From Paragonimus skrjabini miyazakii (lineage: Eukaryota; Platyhelminthes; Trematoda; Plagiorchiida; Troglotrematidae): a DNA stretch of 64,000 bases. The stretch lies in assembly GCA_014338405.1 (NCBI GenBank), contig JTDE01021385.1, forward strand, positions 62,001-126,000. The letters run 5' to 3'. A program made the position numbers and the translations under genes. The notes beneath the pieces were generated by a model. The model was given only the letters and a program-made list of their open reading frames with translations. It was not told the origin of the DNA and did no database searches. Shown here piece after piece: positions 12,901 through 27,900 of the stretch; position 1 is the stretch's first letter; every line of letters starts with the position of its first letter.

Positions 12901-15900
12901 GATTACCGGATTCAGTATCTGCATCAGTTTTTAATGCTTTTTATGCTAATTTTCACACAATTACTAGAAAGCTTATTAATATGATGACGCAATTGTAACC
13001 TTCAATGTGTTCTCTGTAATAATCAGAACATACTGTGATTTAAACTGGCTTTATCACCGAATGGAATTGTCAATGTTGGAAACGATTGAAACCTACTGGA
13101 AGAAAGAAACAACAGCTCCTTAACGCAGACAACTCATCTCCTAAGTGAAACTGAGGTTTGAGGATATAATCAATTCTTTCACAAAGATTTCTGGTATACC
13201 TGTACCAGCTAGTTAAGTACGCAGGTTTGGTTCCGGATGTGTTCAAGTGAAACTGGGCTGCGTCCCTTAGCGTTGGAATCCGCTCCCCACTCATCTCTCT
13301 CTACTGGAACATCAGTGAAAGAGTGTCAAGTAGTCGTTTCCGATATTGACTTACTCTGGGTGAACTCAGTCATCCAGCTATTCCGCACTGTCATAAAAAC
13401 TTACAACCGGTTAAATAAAGGCAATAAACATTGTATTGCATGGATTCTATATAAAGTATGTAGTCATGGATCATACTAAGTGCATCAGAAAAAAACACAG
13501 TCACGTTGTGGATACCGGTTGAAAACATTCTAAAGATCGATTTAAATTCGTTTGTAGAGATGTGTGCACAGGCAAATGTTTACTGCTTATCTAATAACAT
13601 CTTTTGTTCTTTTAGCCAGGAAGCGCGCCGAGAAACTCCGTCGTCGATCAAACGATGCTGAAACACAGGCCATTGCAATTGAGCTGGAAACTTTTGAAGC
13701 CGGTAAATTATACCGTTTGTAACCAGTATATGACATGTATTTTCGTGAGCATCCTACCTTCGAAATAGGTCTCCAAAATAGGTTCCACAGTGCGACATTC
13801 ACTTTTGTTGTTCTACAGTAATGTCAAAAATTAAACCTTTAAATTCCCATTGGCAAGTTGTTGTTTGCTATCTCAAAGGTAGCCTGGTCACGCTAATGTG
13901 TTTTTTTCAAATGACTGCAACCTTTCATGTAAGTTGTTCTCCTTTTGATCGTCATGTGCAGCTTTGTTGACTCTCAAAGCGTTCACATACGATAATAATT
14001 CGGTCGTGCCTAATGTGAAGTCAATGGCACAGTAGTCAACAAGGTTGCCTCACGAAAGCCTGGCCCGAGTTCTTGTCCACGCACTATTGACGTGCACTCT
14101 GATGAGATCGGAACACGAGTCTAGTGGTTGTGCTGTTTGAAAGGGGTCGACTAGAAAGTCTATGGGAATGCGACAGCTGCGATGAATTGTGGGTGATGTT
14201 CAATCTATCTGAAAACCAAAATCTTCTACTACTCATCAACAATATAACTCTAAGTCTCGTAAGCTTTGGTATTGGTATGTTTGCCGAGCTTGGCATTTAA
14301 GTTGCAAACGTTTCATCGACAAACGAGGTGACTTGATCAGTGCGTTAGTGTTTCAGCGTAAGCTTTTCATACCTCGTCAAAGTTCGCCTTCAAAATACCT
14401 GATGAGTATTCAAGTCTGTTAGGCAGTGTATCTGTGAAATTCACATTATTTCACAGACATATTAGACATTTAAGCCATTGCTGCTTTGAATCTCAACATA
14501 CGGGACATTTTATCTATCTATCACGTGTTCACTGACGTTTGCTACCAACAGACCCTTGATGCTGAATATAAAAAAATATTTGATTGAACTACTGATGAAA
14601 TCTATTTTCTAGCAGTATGTTATAACAATTGTTCACACCCTTTTTATCGAAAATAAGAACTAATTTTAATGACGTCACATGGATGTTTTCAAGCTCTTCT
14701 TAAGTGGCCACTTGTATGTCCGTGACAGAATGGCTATGTAGTAAAAACGACCATTTTTAAGGCAGATGTATTACAGATATAATGTATTTAACTAACGTAG
14801 ATGATTAGGACCTTTGGAGAACAAAACCTTCCACTGCATTCATACCTAAGAGTGGATTTTCTGCAGGGTAGTGCCAAGATCACAACTGGACTGTAAAAAT
14901 TGCACGGCAGAGCATGCTGAATAGACGGTCACTGCAAAACAGTTGGGTCATCGGTTGTCCCTGTGCACATTGCTAGCATTGGGTTGCCAACGTGACCGGT
15001 TTTCATTATGTCAGGAACGTTGAATCCTGCGCTTCGCAGAAGCGTTGAAACTAGATGAAAAACATTTTTTAAATATACACATAACGAACTGCCTGATTGC
15101 AAATCGTTTCAGATCCAGAAGCAATCTTTTAAAACTACAAAACTTTCCCAGAATTTCAAACGCCTGGATGAACCGTTCACATAATAGACTTCCTAGTTGT
15201 TTGCTTAAATAAACTTAAGATAAGTGAGCACCTTTGTCTACCGTTACAGTGCACCTCGTATAAATCATAATCCATATCAGACTGAATTAACTTATCTCAT
15301 ATTGCTTATTACGCTAGTCACTGACGGCGAGAAGTCTAATCTCGTTAATATCACGCACGACCTAATTTGTTTGGACATGACGCAACTGGTTAATTTGGCT
15401 TCATTAATCTATCCTTTGTCTCTTGTGACGACAATGACCGAGAAATCATAATATAACCAGTTCTGCGGAGAAACCTCAATCAAGTCACATGTACACTGTC
15501 AGTGGTTCTAACTACAAGAATAAACTACAAGAACATTTAGCCCAAATATTGTGTTATCAACATAGCGTGATATTTCACGATGGGTATGTCACTGTGGATA
15601 TTGGTACTGTCCTCTGAAAGTTCACTCGTCGAATGTAATAACACTCAACCTGAGCGAATTAATTGAGTCGCGGATTAAATTGGATTTCTGTTTACCCTGG
15701 TTGATAAATATCATTACGTTACTTCCCTCAACGACATCATTGAATAGATCACCCACATGAGGAATTGCCAATTCGGCAATAATGATTATTGGACGTGCTT
15801 TATCTCCAGACGACGTTCAGCTGACATTACCGTCAGTCAGTAATTGGTTGAGGTCACGTTTCACATGTAATAATTATGATTTAGATATAGATTGAACATC

Positions 15901-18900
15901 ACCCACAATTGATCGCAGCTTTCGCATTCCCATAGACTATCCAGTCTGCCCCTTTCGAAAAGAAGCACTAGACTCGAGTTTCGCTCTCATCAGAGCTCGT
16001 CAGTAGTGCAAGTCAATGATTTATGTGATTTCAATTCGGAGAGAAGTCCTAGTCGAGGGGTCATCGATTGGAGTTAACAGACAGTAACTGTGTCTCCTCT
16101 CGAGGCGATCGGGCAACCTGACCATTACTCACAAGCGAAAGTGGATGAGCGTTCACATACGATAATTCAGTCGCGCCTAATCTGAGGTGAATGGCGCAGT
16201 GGTAAGCACGGTTGCTTCATGAACAGACGGCAGTGAGACAGATGTAAGTCATATTGCGGCAAACATTCTCGATTGCCTTAAGGATTTCATAACGCTGTTC
16301 CACAAGTGTGGTGATATCTGGCACATTCAATCCGTTTGCCATAGTTCAGGGTACTCTTCCATAAATTCCAGTTGTGATGATGATAACCTAGGGTCAGACT
16401 TCGATCCGGTTAGTGCTGCCGTTAATCCTGTTGATCCTGCCAGTCCCATGAAACGTAATTATCCAATTAATGATTNNNNNNNNNNNNNNNNNNNNNNNNN
16501 NNNNNNNNNNNNNNNNNNNNNNNNNNNNNNNNNNNNNNNNNNNNNNNNNNNNNNNNNNNNNNNNNNNNNNNNNNNTGACCTGCGGTAACGGAGATGTACT
16601 GTTGTGTTCAGTTCCAGTGGGAAACTAACCTTGTATTACAAGAAGACCACTTGTAAAGGGTCAAATATGGCCTGGATACTATGGTATCAATTAGCATAAG
16701 TAGAGGTAGAACGTAGTGACTAGAAGAGTCCGTAACGAGAGGAGAACGGGTAGTTTGTGTAGCAAGGGGGAAAATGTGGTTCAGTCGGAAACTGGGAAAT
16801 GTTGTAAAAACGAATAATGCTGCAACAATGAACAGCGGTGTTGTATCTTTTTTTTTGATAAAGACAACATTTATCAGGTAGACATGAACACGAATCAGTC
16901 AGTCACAACAAAATTGCTTTCAAATTTTCCTATGGTTTTAATCGTTTTGTGGAGAATCTGATTACGACGTACATAAGATGAGATCTCGATGGTGTTTGTA
17001 ATTTTCAAAAACATTAGAGGAAGGCGAAACGACAATCTATGCATGTCATTCGTTCAAACAACTACCAGTGCAACAATGTATGTAAACAGCTAATAACTTA
17101 GCCTTAAATTATAGAAAGTGTCTTCGTCAAGCATAAGATTACCACGAGCATTACCAAAATACTTTTTACTTAAGGGGGAGAGATTTTTTAGCCAATCCAG
17201 CACAGTGTCTTGGAATTGATGGCCAATCACTTATGTCTAAGAACCTGTGAAAAAAGAACGATCAAAACAATATGACATTTAGCAAGTGTTATGCAAGTGG
17301 TCTATCCCGAGAACAATGTATTTAGCATTGAAATGAACTGAAATCTAAAGCAGTACACTATCTACGTCGAACCATACCAACTGACGCTCAATAACTGATT
17401 CTTGTCCCAAAGTATCTGCATACCTGGATTATAGTGAAACACTGATATAATGGGAAGCTTATGACTACCATACATATACGAACGCAAATAACAAATTATT
17501 CATTGCCGCTCCATACTTAACTCACATAGCGGGATTAATGATCGTTTATTTCGCCTACCACATATTTTGTAGCATGTCATTAATCTGGGGATATCACATA
17601 CATAATTTTCACACCTCCCTACTGTTTTTCTCTCTCACCATCTTCCGTCTATATAATATATATATATATATACATAAGTGTTGCCATGCCTTAATCTTTT
17701 ATCCGCTCATTTAATTTATGGTGAGTTGTACTGATGTAATCTATCAATTAGCGTGCTAGCTGCTATTGATGTCACCGACGGAAAGTCGGCTTGAGATATT
17801 TGTGTTTCGTCAGAGTGAGCCAAAGTTTGGACTGAGTAGGTGACTTGTGAGTACATGTGTCAGTGTGTATGTGTTTCAGTGCTTAGGGTCGGTGGCTGAT
17901 ACAATCCACTTGCGATAAAGTATCACACATACTCAAATCTCCAAGTGCTAATTGAGCGCCTCAAAACAGGTTCCACCTTCGCTACTGTATTGGTTACGAT
18001 GGTGATGATGAAGGAGCAGGAATGTCCAAAACCAGTTTCCAGACATGCAAATATAATCTGCCATTGACAAGCGGGATTGTTCTCTAGTTCAACAACCTAG
18101 CAACTTGTCTTTTACTATGCACGACCTAAGCAACATCGCTTACTCTTCAACTAAAGATCTTGCAGAAAATGAGCACTATGGTAGAAAGTTTGAATCAATC
18201 AGATTACGATGATTGCGTTGGTTATGTTTAACTCCAGTTATTTCGTAGCTATCTAATTATGCATCGGATATATTGTTACTGTTGAGTTTTACATCACAAA
18301 ATGGTACAGTTTTATCTTCTCTCATGTATAAAAAAATGAAATCTTCATCATAGTCGTATGTGAGCTGTATAGTAACGCAGTCGCCGTTATGTACTGTCGT
18401 TTGCACGGTCAACTCCCTTCATAAATAAAAAGAGTAGAGGAATACTACACTCAATATTCACTAAACTTTGACTTTGTGCATCCGTAGTCAAAATTGCATT
18501 TTCTGAAAACCTGTTTAGAAGTTTTCATATTCGTAAATAACTATACTAAGAGATAATCATCCACTTTAACTGAAAGCAAAATGTTTGTTAATACTCATCA
18601 TTTGTAAATTAGTTGTGCCGTTTGTCTCGCACTCAGTGGAGTCTGTAGATCAGTGTTGATATTGAGAGCACTAATTGGTACCGTGTAAAACTGTGCAGTA
18701 TGCCTCAAGCTGCTAGAAAGAAACAACCAGAAAGCTGGTCGTATGCTTCCGCTGAATTGTGCTCATTATACACATACTACTTATGTTACATAACCTTACA
18801 AATGATATAGATTCTTTAATGCCATGAAAAGTATGCAAGTTTTCTTGATTATTGGAGGTTTTACTTTTTTTGTTCCGTTCAGTGACAGTTCCATTGATGA

Positions 18901-21900
18901 TTCCCAACCAACAATTTTGCAGCCTCCAACCTGCTTCTATTATGTTGTCATCTCTGAAACCAGTTTGTCCTGAACAACATATTCTTCAGTCCATGTTTAC
19001 ATAGACTGAATGTAGGTTTATTTTAGATTAAGTATTTGTATACTTAGCACTGTATTTCTTTTGATAACCAAATAAGTTTTGCATTTCACCTCGTCATCTG
19101 TTTGATAAATAATACAAGCTCAATATACACATCCACGCGCAAGACAGAAATAATTCACCGTAGGAAATAGGTGAGGTTGTGTAAACCGTTATCCACTGGA
19201 TAGACTGAAATCGTTTCAGCATTGCCGTTTGCTCAAACAACACTGATTGTCGTTGTTAGATAAACGGGGCTTCGCTAAACGTCTAGCGAATTTGACTGGC
19301 ATCTGGTACAAACAGTAAAGGGATCGATCTAGTCGACTATATTACTGTTTCCAGGACGTATTTCTCAAGGTATTAGGGTACCCGCTCAATTACTCGGTTA
19401 CATGATTGGTTAAATCGACCTGTTGTGAATTGTTCGGCTACTTGCTGATGCAAACACTGATCAGTTTCACTATGGTAAATGTCATCTTGTTTACGAAAGT
19501 TATGCTTCTAATAGAAATCAACAAACAATCTTATCTAGCCGCAGAAAGCCTCAGAAATAAAAGCCTGATGAACGAGCCCGTTCTTCGGTGAGCCGTCTTT
19601 ATACTAAGTGCAACACGATACAACTATGAATGGTGATCAACAAAGATTGGAACGTTTTAGACACAATGAGATTGTTGGTTGATTTTTGGAACACTGACGC
19701 AGGTGCCGCACGATTTGGCCTAAGGTTTAGTAACCACGACAAGTTAGAAGCATGAAATTTGCTCAAGAAGGTCAAAATTTCGCGAACGAATTTCATTGGT
19801 CATTCCAGCTAGTAATGTGTAGCATTTTAGACTTCTCGACTGAGAATCCGCGTGACAACCAGGTTGAAGATATGGCAAGAATTAACCAAAAAGCCGAAAA
19901 TTTCCGACGCTGACCCGGCTGGATGATTTATGTACATTTCCTACGGTGGGAGCCCTGTTGTACGATAGATGCATTCTCCTCCACAAAAAATTACAAACGA
20001 ATGAACACAAGGATGATGGTGTCACTGGGTACCATGCTCATAAAAGCCTTGCTCGTTCCGTTGTGTGAGGTAAGTAGGCGCCATCAAACAGTTCAGAACA
20101 ATCTTTGTCGATAGTTGGAAACATTCTCTGGCGTGACTGTGTCGCAATCGGTGGCAACTTTGCATCCACAAGGTTTTTTGCATAACTTTTCCTCTTTTCG
20201 ACGCTTCATTTTTTGTTGCTATCTTTCTCTCCTCTACATGCTTATACTTATTTATAACTTCTTCTTCTTGTAGAACAACGGCAGTCCGAGCCATTTTACT
20301 GAAAGATAGGATTGAAAGCTGGAAATGGTGATGATGATGATGATGATTGTTTAGCTGCAGAAAACTTTCTGAGTCTCTGTCTTGGAGCATCGGAACTAGT
20401 AGAAGTGTATACCGATTTGAATTTCTCTGCTTGCGTCCAAATGAATACCCGGTCGAAGTTGCTGATATTTTCGTCACCCGACACATCTTTCTTGTGGAAA
20501 CCTTTGCTTGTTCTAAAGTAATGAGCTGGCTGATGAGCTCACTACTTATGAATCTATAAACGCTATCCTCATTTTGTTGAACTGATAAACGGTCTACCAA
20601 AAATATCAGACAAATGACTGCAGTTTCTACATTTTATGCGTCTATATTCTAAGCCACATAACCTACACGCCGTCGGAGACTACTCGGTCCAAAATTTTGT
20701 CCGATCCAATCACCATACGATGATAACATCATGGTCATAGGTTGTAAAAACTTATGGCTTTTGATCAAGTTGATGCATACCTAAGTGTGAACTGAAAAAC
20801 CATTCAACAGGTTCCATTGAATATGAAATGACGTTGAACACTATGAAAACTGTTCCCATCAAGTATGCTCACCAAAACTGCTCTTCGCGTCACAAAAATC
20901 GACTGCATTTTGGACTGCTTCTGAAACACCACATGAAACGTTAACCCGATTTGTTACCTCCCAAAATATAGCTCCCACAACCGAAAGTTTAGTTAAAGAG
21001 TGAAACATCTTTCTAGTAGTGGTCGTACATAAGCATAAAAAATCCACGACTGTCTGGAAAAGCCATGTTAAATAAATAGGTGAGTAAAGCTCACATCAGC
21101 TTATTTTAAGTTGACAGGGGCGTATGTAGAATACTTTGAACGGAACTGTCAGTAAAGTCTGAAATAAGAATAAAACTTGAGTGTTTTCTGGCGACCCGTT
21201 CGAAAACCTTGTTTCTCAGCTTGTTGTAGCCGAGAGTTAGTTACACTCACTCTAAAACATCTACCCAGGACTCATCGGACAGACAGCAACATCGAGACTG
21301 ACTGCGACTGTCGTTTGACTGACAGGGATTACGACTGGTTTGTCTAAACAGACAGAACTGTTGACACTCTCTAAACATTTTGTCTATTTCCTTGACATTG
21401 GTCGTCACTACAACGTACAATGCACGCAGATGACAGTCATGCTTATTGTTGGTACAGGGGATGCTTGATAGGTGGAGTAATTTGTGCCCACACAATGTGC
21501 TCCAAGGAGCAACACCTAAGTTCATAAGTCATCTGGAGTAACCCGAATTCACTTCTATTCTCATTCTCACAATTGTTCTGTCCGTCCAGTTGACGTCCTC
21601 AGAGTAGGGATTGTGTATTACCGACAGGCTCCTTAGCTTTTGTATATTTTCACTGAGTCAATCCAGTTTCTCATGCGTAGTTCAAAAATAGGCCGTTTGA
21701 TCGATATGTAGGCATGTTTGTAACATACCAACCGTATTTCTTAGCGATGGAGCTTATGTCATTAGACTAATGTTAATTTTAGCATATCATAACACTTGAA
21801 TAAGCCGATTACTGATAGATACATATTAGATTAGATAACGAAAGGCTTAGGCCAAATCATGGTAGCAATGCAGTATGGCCAACAAGTATGTTATCTGATT

Positions 21901-24900
21901 TTTGTTAGATAGTGACTTATCATTTTTATTTCGAGGCTGTTGCTATTCTTCTGTAACCTATTCGTTAGAGAAGATTTTTTTTAAATGACTACTTTACTAA
22001 CTCCATCAATGTAGAAAGAAGACATATATCTTCCTTCTACATTGAGAAAATTACAACTTGTAAACTTCTATTTGAGAGGCTATTTCAATCAGCTCATAAA
22101 TTTGGCTTTTTAGTCAGTTAACTTTAAAGATTGCACGCCATTGGATATAATATTGTTGGATTCGGACTGTAATATTTATTGAAATTTTAACGACAATTCA
22201 CTTTGCCTGAGTTGAGATGTTCGAACTTTGTTGTGGCTTTATACAACTGGATAGGACACTGCTTCCGAATTATGCATCAATTATTTGACCAAAATTTATT
22301 GAGGTCACCCAGAGGCTAAAAATATGGCAGGATCGTTTTTCACTTTTCCGAGCCACAACTAACGACCTTGACCGTAATCAAATTTCCGAACATTGAAACG
22401 TCCAGTCTGACTGCAAAAGGATGGTGTCTATGTGAAATCTGTAACTGCTCAGCAAATAAGCTACTGGCAGTTTGGGTCAATTATGGGACCAGTGAAATTT
22501 GAATAGGATTCCTTTAGTCGCTTGATGCAAATGCTGTTTGGTTAGCTGAGCAAATTGTTTTTGCAGTTCACTGAACAGGGGGACAGTTTTGACAACCGTG
22601 CCTTTCCGGTATTAATTTTGGAAGCTGATTGTATCAGGTTGTTCATGTACAAATGGATTCTTATTGATTAGCGACTTGTTTCTGTCAGGGCAGAAATATG
22701 TGAAATGTTCAACGAAAATATTAGCCCGAAGTACATTGCCTTAAATTACTTTTATGGAGTAAACGCTTGATTAAACAGATTAACGGTATTGTGTTGATAT
22801 AATATTTTCGTCAGGTATTTAGTTGGTAATCTGCTTGACACAACCGCAGTAGTGAGAACAAAACTAGAGAGACAAACCAATTTATTACATTAATCTTCAA
22901 TGCTAACGTACACCCAGCAGGTACTTCCAGTAAATCCGCGTCTACCATGTAGTGGTTAATTGGTCTGGAAAAGTACTGGCTGTCAGAAAGTAACCTAATA
23001 CTTCATGTGCCAACTATCCTCAGGAATGTACTCATGTAACAAGTTTGCGACTGGTCAGATATATGTTCTGGCTTCGAAACTACCATGTAACAGTAACCAT
23101 CATTTGGAGTAGATATGAAGTAATGCATAAGTGTTAGATAACAGGTTGGACTGACAGCACCATAAGAATCACGTATAGCTTGGTGTCTTCAACTTATTTG
23201 CTTCAAATCAAGGGAACGAGACGTTTTATTCAATATGAAATCCCGACTATTGACCATGACTACCCAACTCGTCAGTGTGTTATGAAGACTGTAAACTAAG
23301 TTTACACAGTCACTGTGTATGAACAATTTTATATAAATAACAGCCTTAAAAGTATTCTCCAATCGATCTAGATTTAGGTTAAACGACTTTCTCATTTGAA
23401 CAGTTAATGAGACATTGGGGATTTCTTGAACGATCAACAAGGAAACAGATTATAGGATTCGAAGATAATAAATCTAAGCCGGATAACACCCCAAGAGAGA
23501 CAAAGCAAGAAGAAAATAACCAAAAAGTAATAACCATAGACAAAGAAAGCCAGTGAATCACCTACAAATACGGTATGACAATATGATTATCCGGTTCCTG
23601 AATGTACATACGGTTCCCAAGGTTGAGCTGTTATTTGTTAAACCCGATGCATCACATATGAGATGCTGATGTTGATGTTCACAAGATAAGAAGAGTTATA
23701 GATTTAGTATACTTTACACTTAAAAAAGTAGTCTTTGTCAACTTCCACTGCAAGAAGGATCACTTGATTACTGTTTTATGCTACAGAATGTGATCAATTC
23801 CCGGTCGCAGGTATCCAATTGCTGAACTACGTACTCCATTTTCAATTCAGCAAGCGAGTACAACAAACATACTATACAACACAGTAGATCCTCCTGTCTC
23901 CCGTCTTATCTACGAGATCATTTACAATGGAGGTGACCCCAAGATGGGTCGAATGAACTGAAGTTTGTTACCACACAAATGAACACTGACCAAAGTAGTT
24001 GAACACAGCCGAATGGATAAAAGCAACGTAGCTGGGAAAAACATCCTCATCGATTGTTAGCGACAGCCAGTTTACAGGCCAATATGCTAACCAAGATAGA
24101 TTGTTTATCGTATCATTAAGTAGTATTAACCATACTTCGCTTGCATTCAGTTCGATTCTGTTGCTCAAACAGTATCGGACGATCTTTTATGCACAAAAAT
24201 GGTCTATTCACTCATCCTAGAGTCGACAAGCTGGCTAGATTGTTAGTCCTGTGTTAGTTCGTTAGAATCATTCCATTTAGTATGTGACCTAACAGACTGA
24301 CATCCACAACATAAGTTTTTCTAATGCTTTGGTAAAATGAGCTGTTTTATTAAAACATCACAATAATAAAACATAATCAATCTGCTTCTTAGAATGAAAT
24401 ATTCAATTTTTACGATGTAGGAGGAAGATTATTGAAGTGACCTAGCCTAATTGACTAATCCTTGTTTGTTGCTTCGACCTAGGTTACTTATTCAATCTGA
24501 GGTTACGAAAAACATCATCTCTTATTCATAAGAAGTCAGTTATGCGAACAACTGTTTTCAGTCATTCTCATCGGGCTTTTACAATTACATAGGGTACATG
24601 CGTTTTATATATGAAAAAATTAGAGCAAGTCTGATAGGTTATTAGAATCATAGACATGGGGTGGATCATGGTCTACTGGAGGGGGTGGGAGTGTTGGTGA
24701 ATGTGTGGCATTATCACTCGTGCCTGCCTTGAGACATATATTTAGCGGTGTTAAGTGGTTCACGCCTGCTTAGATTTCAAATGGCTATGGGATAGTCGGC
24801 CAAGGGAGATGTAGGGCTTGCACGAACTGCTTTGGGCACACAGACAAGGGTTGTGGAGTCTGATAGCAATTGCCTCGGCCGTTGATAACAATCGCAATCT

Positions 24901-27900
24901 GACAGCTCTGGAGTGGGCTTGACAAACCTTGTAGATGACTCGGAAAGGTTCTTCCGGATCAATCTGATGACCAGTGTTAATTAGATGTGAACCGATTGCA
25001 CTGGAAAGGGACTTTATCGAACCATTGCGAAGCCATTTTGGGAGGTGTTCACGAATCCTTTCTGGTAGCCGCCTTGTGGTTCTCCCAACGTAACCGACTT
25101 GACAAGAACAGTTGAGAGAATAAACACGGAAAGACGAAGAAAACTTAGGCAAACTATCTTTGAAGTTTAGCACCAGTACCGGGCAGGTATTGAACGATAA
25201 GATGACCCGTGCTGCAGGATAGGCACTGTCAACTGCATTACAAACTCGGCGGGTGATAATTTCAGTAGTAGCTTCCTCTTTGTGATAGGGTGATAAAGAC
25301 AGGCTTTTTATTCACTGTCTGGATAATTTCATGCCTCACTTTTAGTTGCATGTTCCTGTCTAGGAATCGTTGCGGATATCCATTCTGATTTAGCACATCT
25401 CGAATGCGCTGGAGTTCATCCGATAGTGTATCTGACGTGCATATCTTTTTGGCTCTGCTTGTTAAGCAGCAAACCAAATTCTGCGTATACTTCAACGGAA
25501 CAAAGCTGAGGAAGTGCGTTTACTAGCCAGTCCACATTTTTCTTATGAACTGCTCTTTGAACTAAACCATCATTTCTACGGAGCATGGCAACATCTAGAA
25601 ATGATAATTGGCTATTCATTTCTAATTCGATAGTTAATGCGATGTTGGGGTGTGAACAATTAAAGTCAGCCAGTAGAGATCGTGTATCATCTTTGTCGTT
25701 TATCAAACAAATATGTCGTCCACGTAGCGCCTATGGAGACAGTAATTATCGACGACATGACGTAGTTTGTTGGTTTCTGGTTTGGCCATAAATATATCTG
25801 CTAGCAACGGACCTAACCGATCGTTGTTCAGACTACTCCATTACAGACTGCTGTGAACGATTAGGCAACTTTTGTGTCGCAAATGGTAGCTTGTTATTTT
25901 GACTCAAAATAGCTATTTTAAATTATGTTATCTACATAGTAAGTGATCAAGTAGTCAACGCTAACGGTGTAACCACAACCAAAATACCCACGGTTTTCAG
26001 ATGGGTAAATGATGGATCATTTGAATAAATTTGTTCCAGCCTTTATCAAAATAGAGGCCCTATCCACAACCCATTGTATAACGTTGAGTCTGAGGAATAG
26101 TCGTGCGATTTACGAATTTCCATAGTTCATTTCTTCAAAATGTGCCATACAGGTAAAAGTTACACAAATCCGTACAGGTTTGGAGATAACATACTAACAA
26201 TTACCAGAAAGCAGTTGGACATCTAATATTGATTTTTCATTACATGCTCACCGAATACATACCATATAAAACTGGTTGTTTGTACCCAGTCTGTTGTTGT
26301 TTGTTAGTAAACACAAGTACAAATGTGTACTCAGTATTAGGGTAGTAAATTCATTATTTACTACTCAACTCCAACTTACATGATCTGAGTTTCTTCAATA
26401 AAAACAAATGTTCAATCAGACTACCAGACGATGATATCGAGAGCAGAAATGAGTAGTGACATGGACTTCATAAATAAATTCAACTGTTCGGTCATCCTTT
26501 GCAGACTTATCAAATTTGAACACCAGCCACACTACAGCATTCATATTCAAATATAACTTTACACCGACCCCTTAGAAAGACACCATCTGAATGAAGTGTT
26601 TCTCACATTACTATACCATCTCTTGAGACTGGTCAAGGTTAGTGAGTCATTCACAAATGTTTTGGTCACTAACGTCATTTACTGAACGTTGACGTAAATG
26701 TTCGCTGTAAATAAACGTTCGAAACATAGCGTATAGTGAACAGTAGGAAATTATAGCCTAGTATTGCCTCTGAATGCAAACCCACCTTTTCCACTGTAGA
26801 GCTCAAATCCAAGCGGCGATTCCGAATTCCGGGAACAGGACGATTTTTCAAATGTCAGAAACGTTTCCGGTAAGTTGTAATCTTACATTCTGGACGAAAT
26901 AATTAGAGTCTAGGCCGTGACAGTCCATTTTCGTCCGTCTATGTAGTTGTGGTTCAGCCGCTGTCTTGACTCTCACGAAATTTGTTCTTGTTGGGAAATG
27001 AATTTATTTATTAGAGAAAACAACGAGTAAGATTTCAAGTTATGAAGTAAAACTGTTTTAAAAATTGTCACAATGAGCTAGTTAATGATACATGCTCAAA
27101 TGTCGATGAAAATCACGCATTTTGACTGCGGCAGGTTTTACATACTACTTTGACTCTGTTCGTGCGTTTGTCAGTAGTATGTGCCGACTGAGAGTTTGTT
27201 AATGACTAAACCATTGCCCAATCAGACTATTTGTCTTGAGGTGAGAAAGTTTGCTTTATATTTACCAATATCGTTAGTAATTCGGAGGATAACATCTTAA
27301 CGTGTGAATTAGAGATTCTTTGAATCACCTGACGCTGTCTGTTTCAAGAAAGTATGGTATGGATTTAATCTTGTAAAAAAAACCGCTAATCCGCGGATTC
27401 TTCAAAAGAAACGGATTGTCACAAATAGGTCAGCTGAGTAATTTAGATACTAGTGAATGCAAGCACACCATCACGTTTTAACTCTCAATATATTATGATA
27501 ATCGTTTGGCAAACTGAAATACTCAGAAGAAGAACATGAAATAAATGATATTTCTTGGCCTTTAAAAACTGATAAAACGTATCAGACATTGGAAACACAC
27601 TGGTCATGTGACAAATAGCATTTTCGTTAGATCATAGTAATGATGTTCCGGTAGAGAACTTATGGCTAGAAACTCAGCCACTTTCAAATAAAGGACAGCG
27701 AGTTCAAACGAAGTCGACGGTAAAGGCTGGTTAAAAATCTGACACTGCTCCTGCATACTTTGAAAACACTCATGCAGAATGGGATGTTTCAACCATCTTC
27801 GTGCACAATATATCGGCTACCTAGTTCTGATCAACATAGCTTTATTAAAAGTCAGTAGCTTCCAGTTCTGCTCGTGTAACAATACTTGGAATGGGTCAAG

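Larger units (their letters stand above)
13703..26799 (+). other. I-II linker intron(s) with assembly gap, about 13.1 kb
   Basis: It contains SINE copies at 13975, 15888 and 16043, the candidate exon and gap at 16227-16575, microsatellites, a hairpin at 22008 and Penelope-like element 2 (24765-25835). A 192-codon minus-strand open frame (20022-20600) is unassigned. Positions 16600-20000 and 20700-24700 otherwise show nothing recognisable. If the candidate exon is real, this is two introns. Confidence 0.65.
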
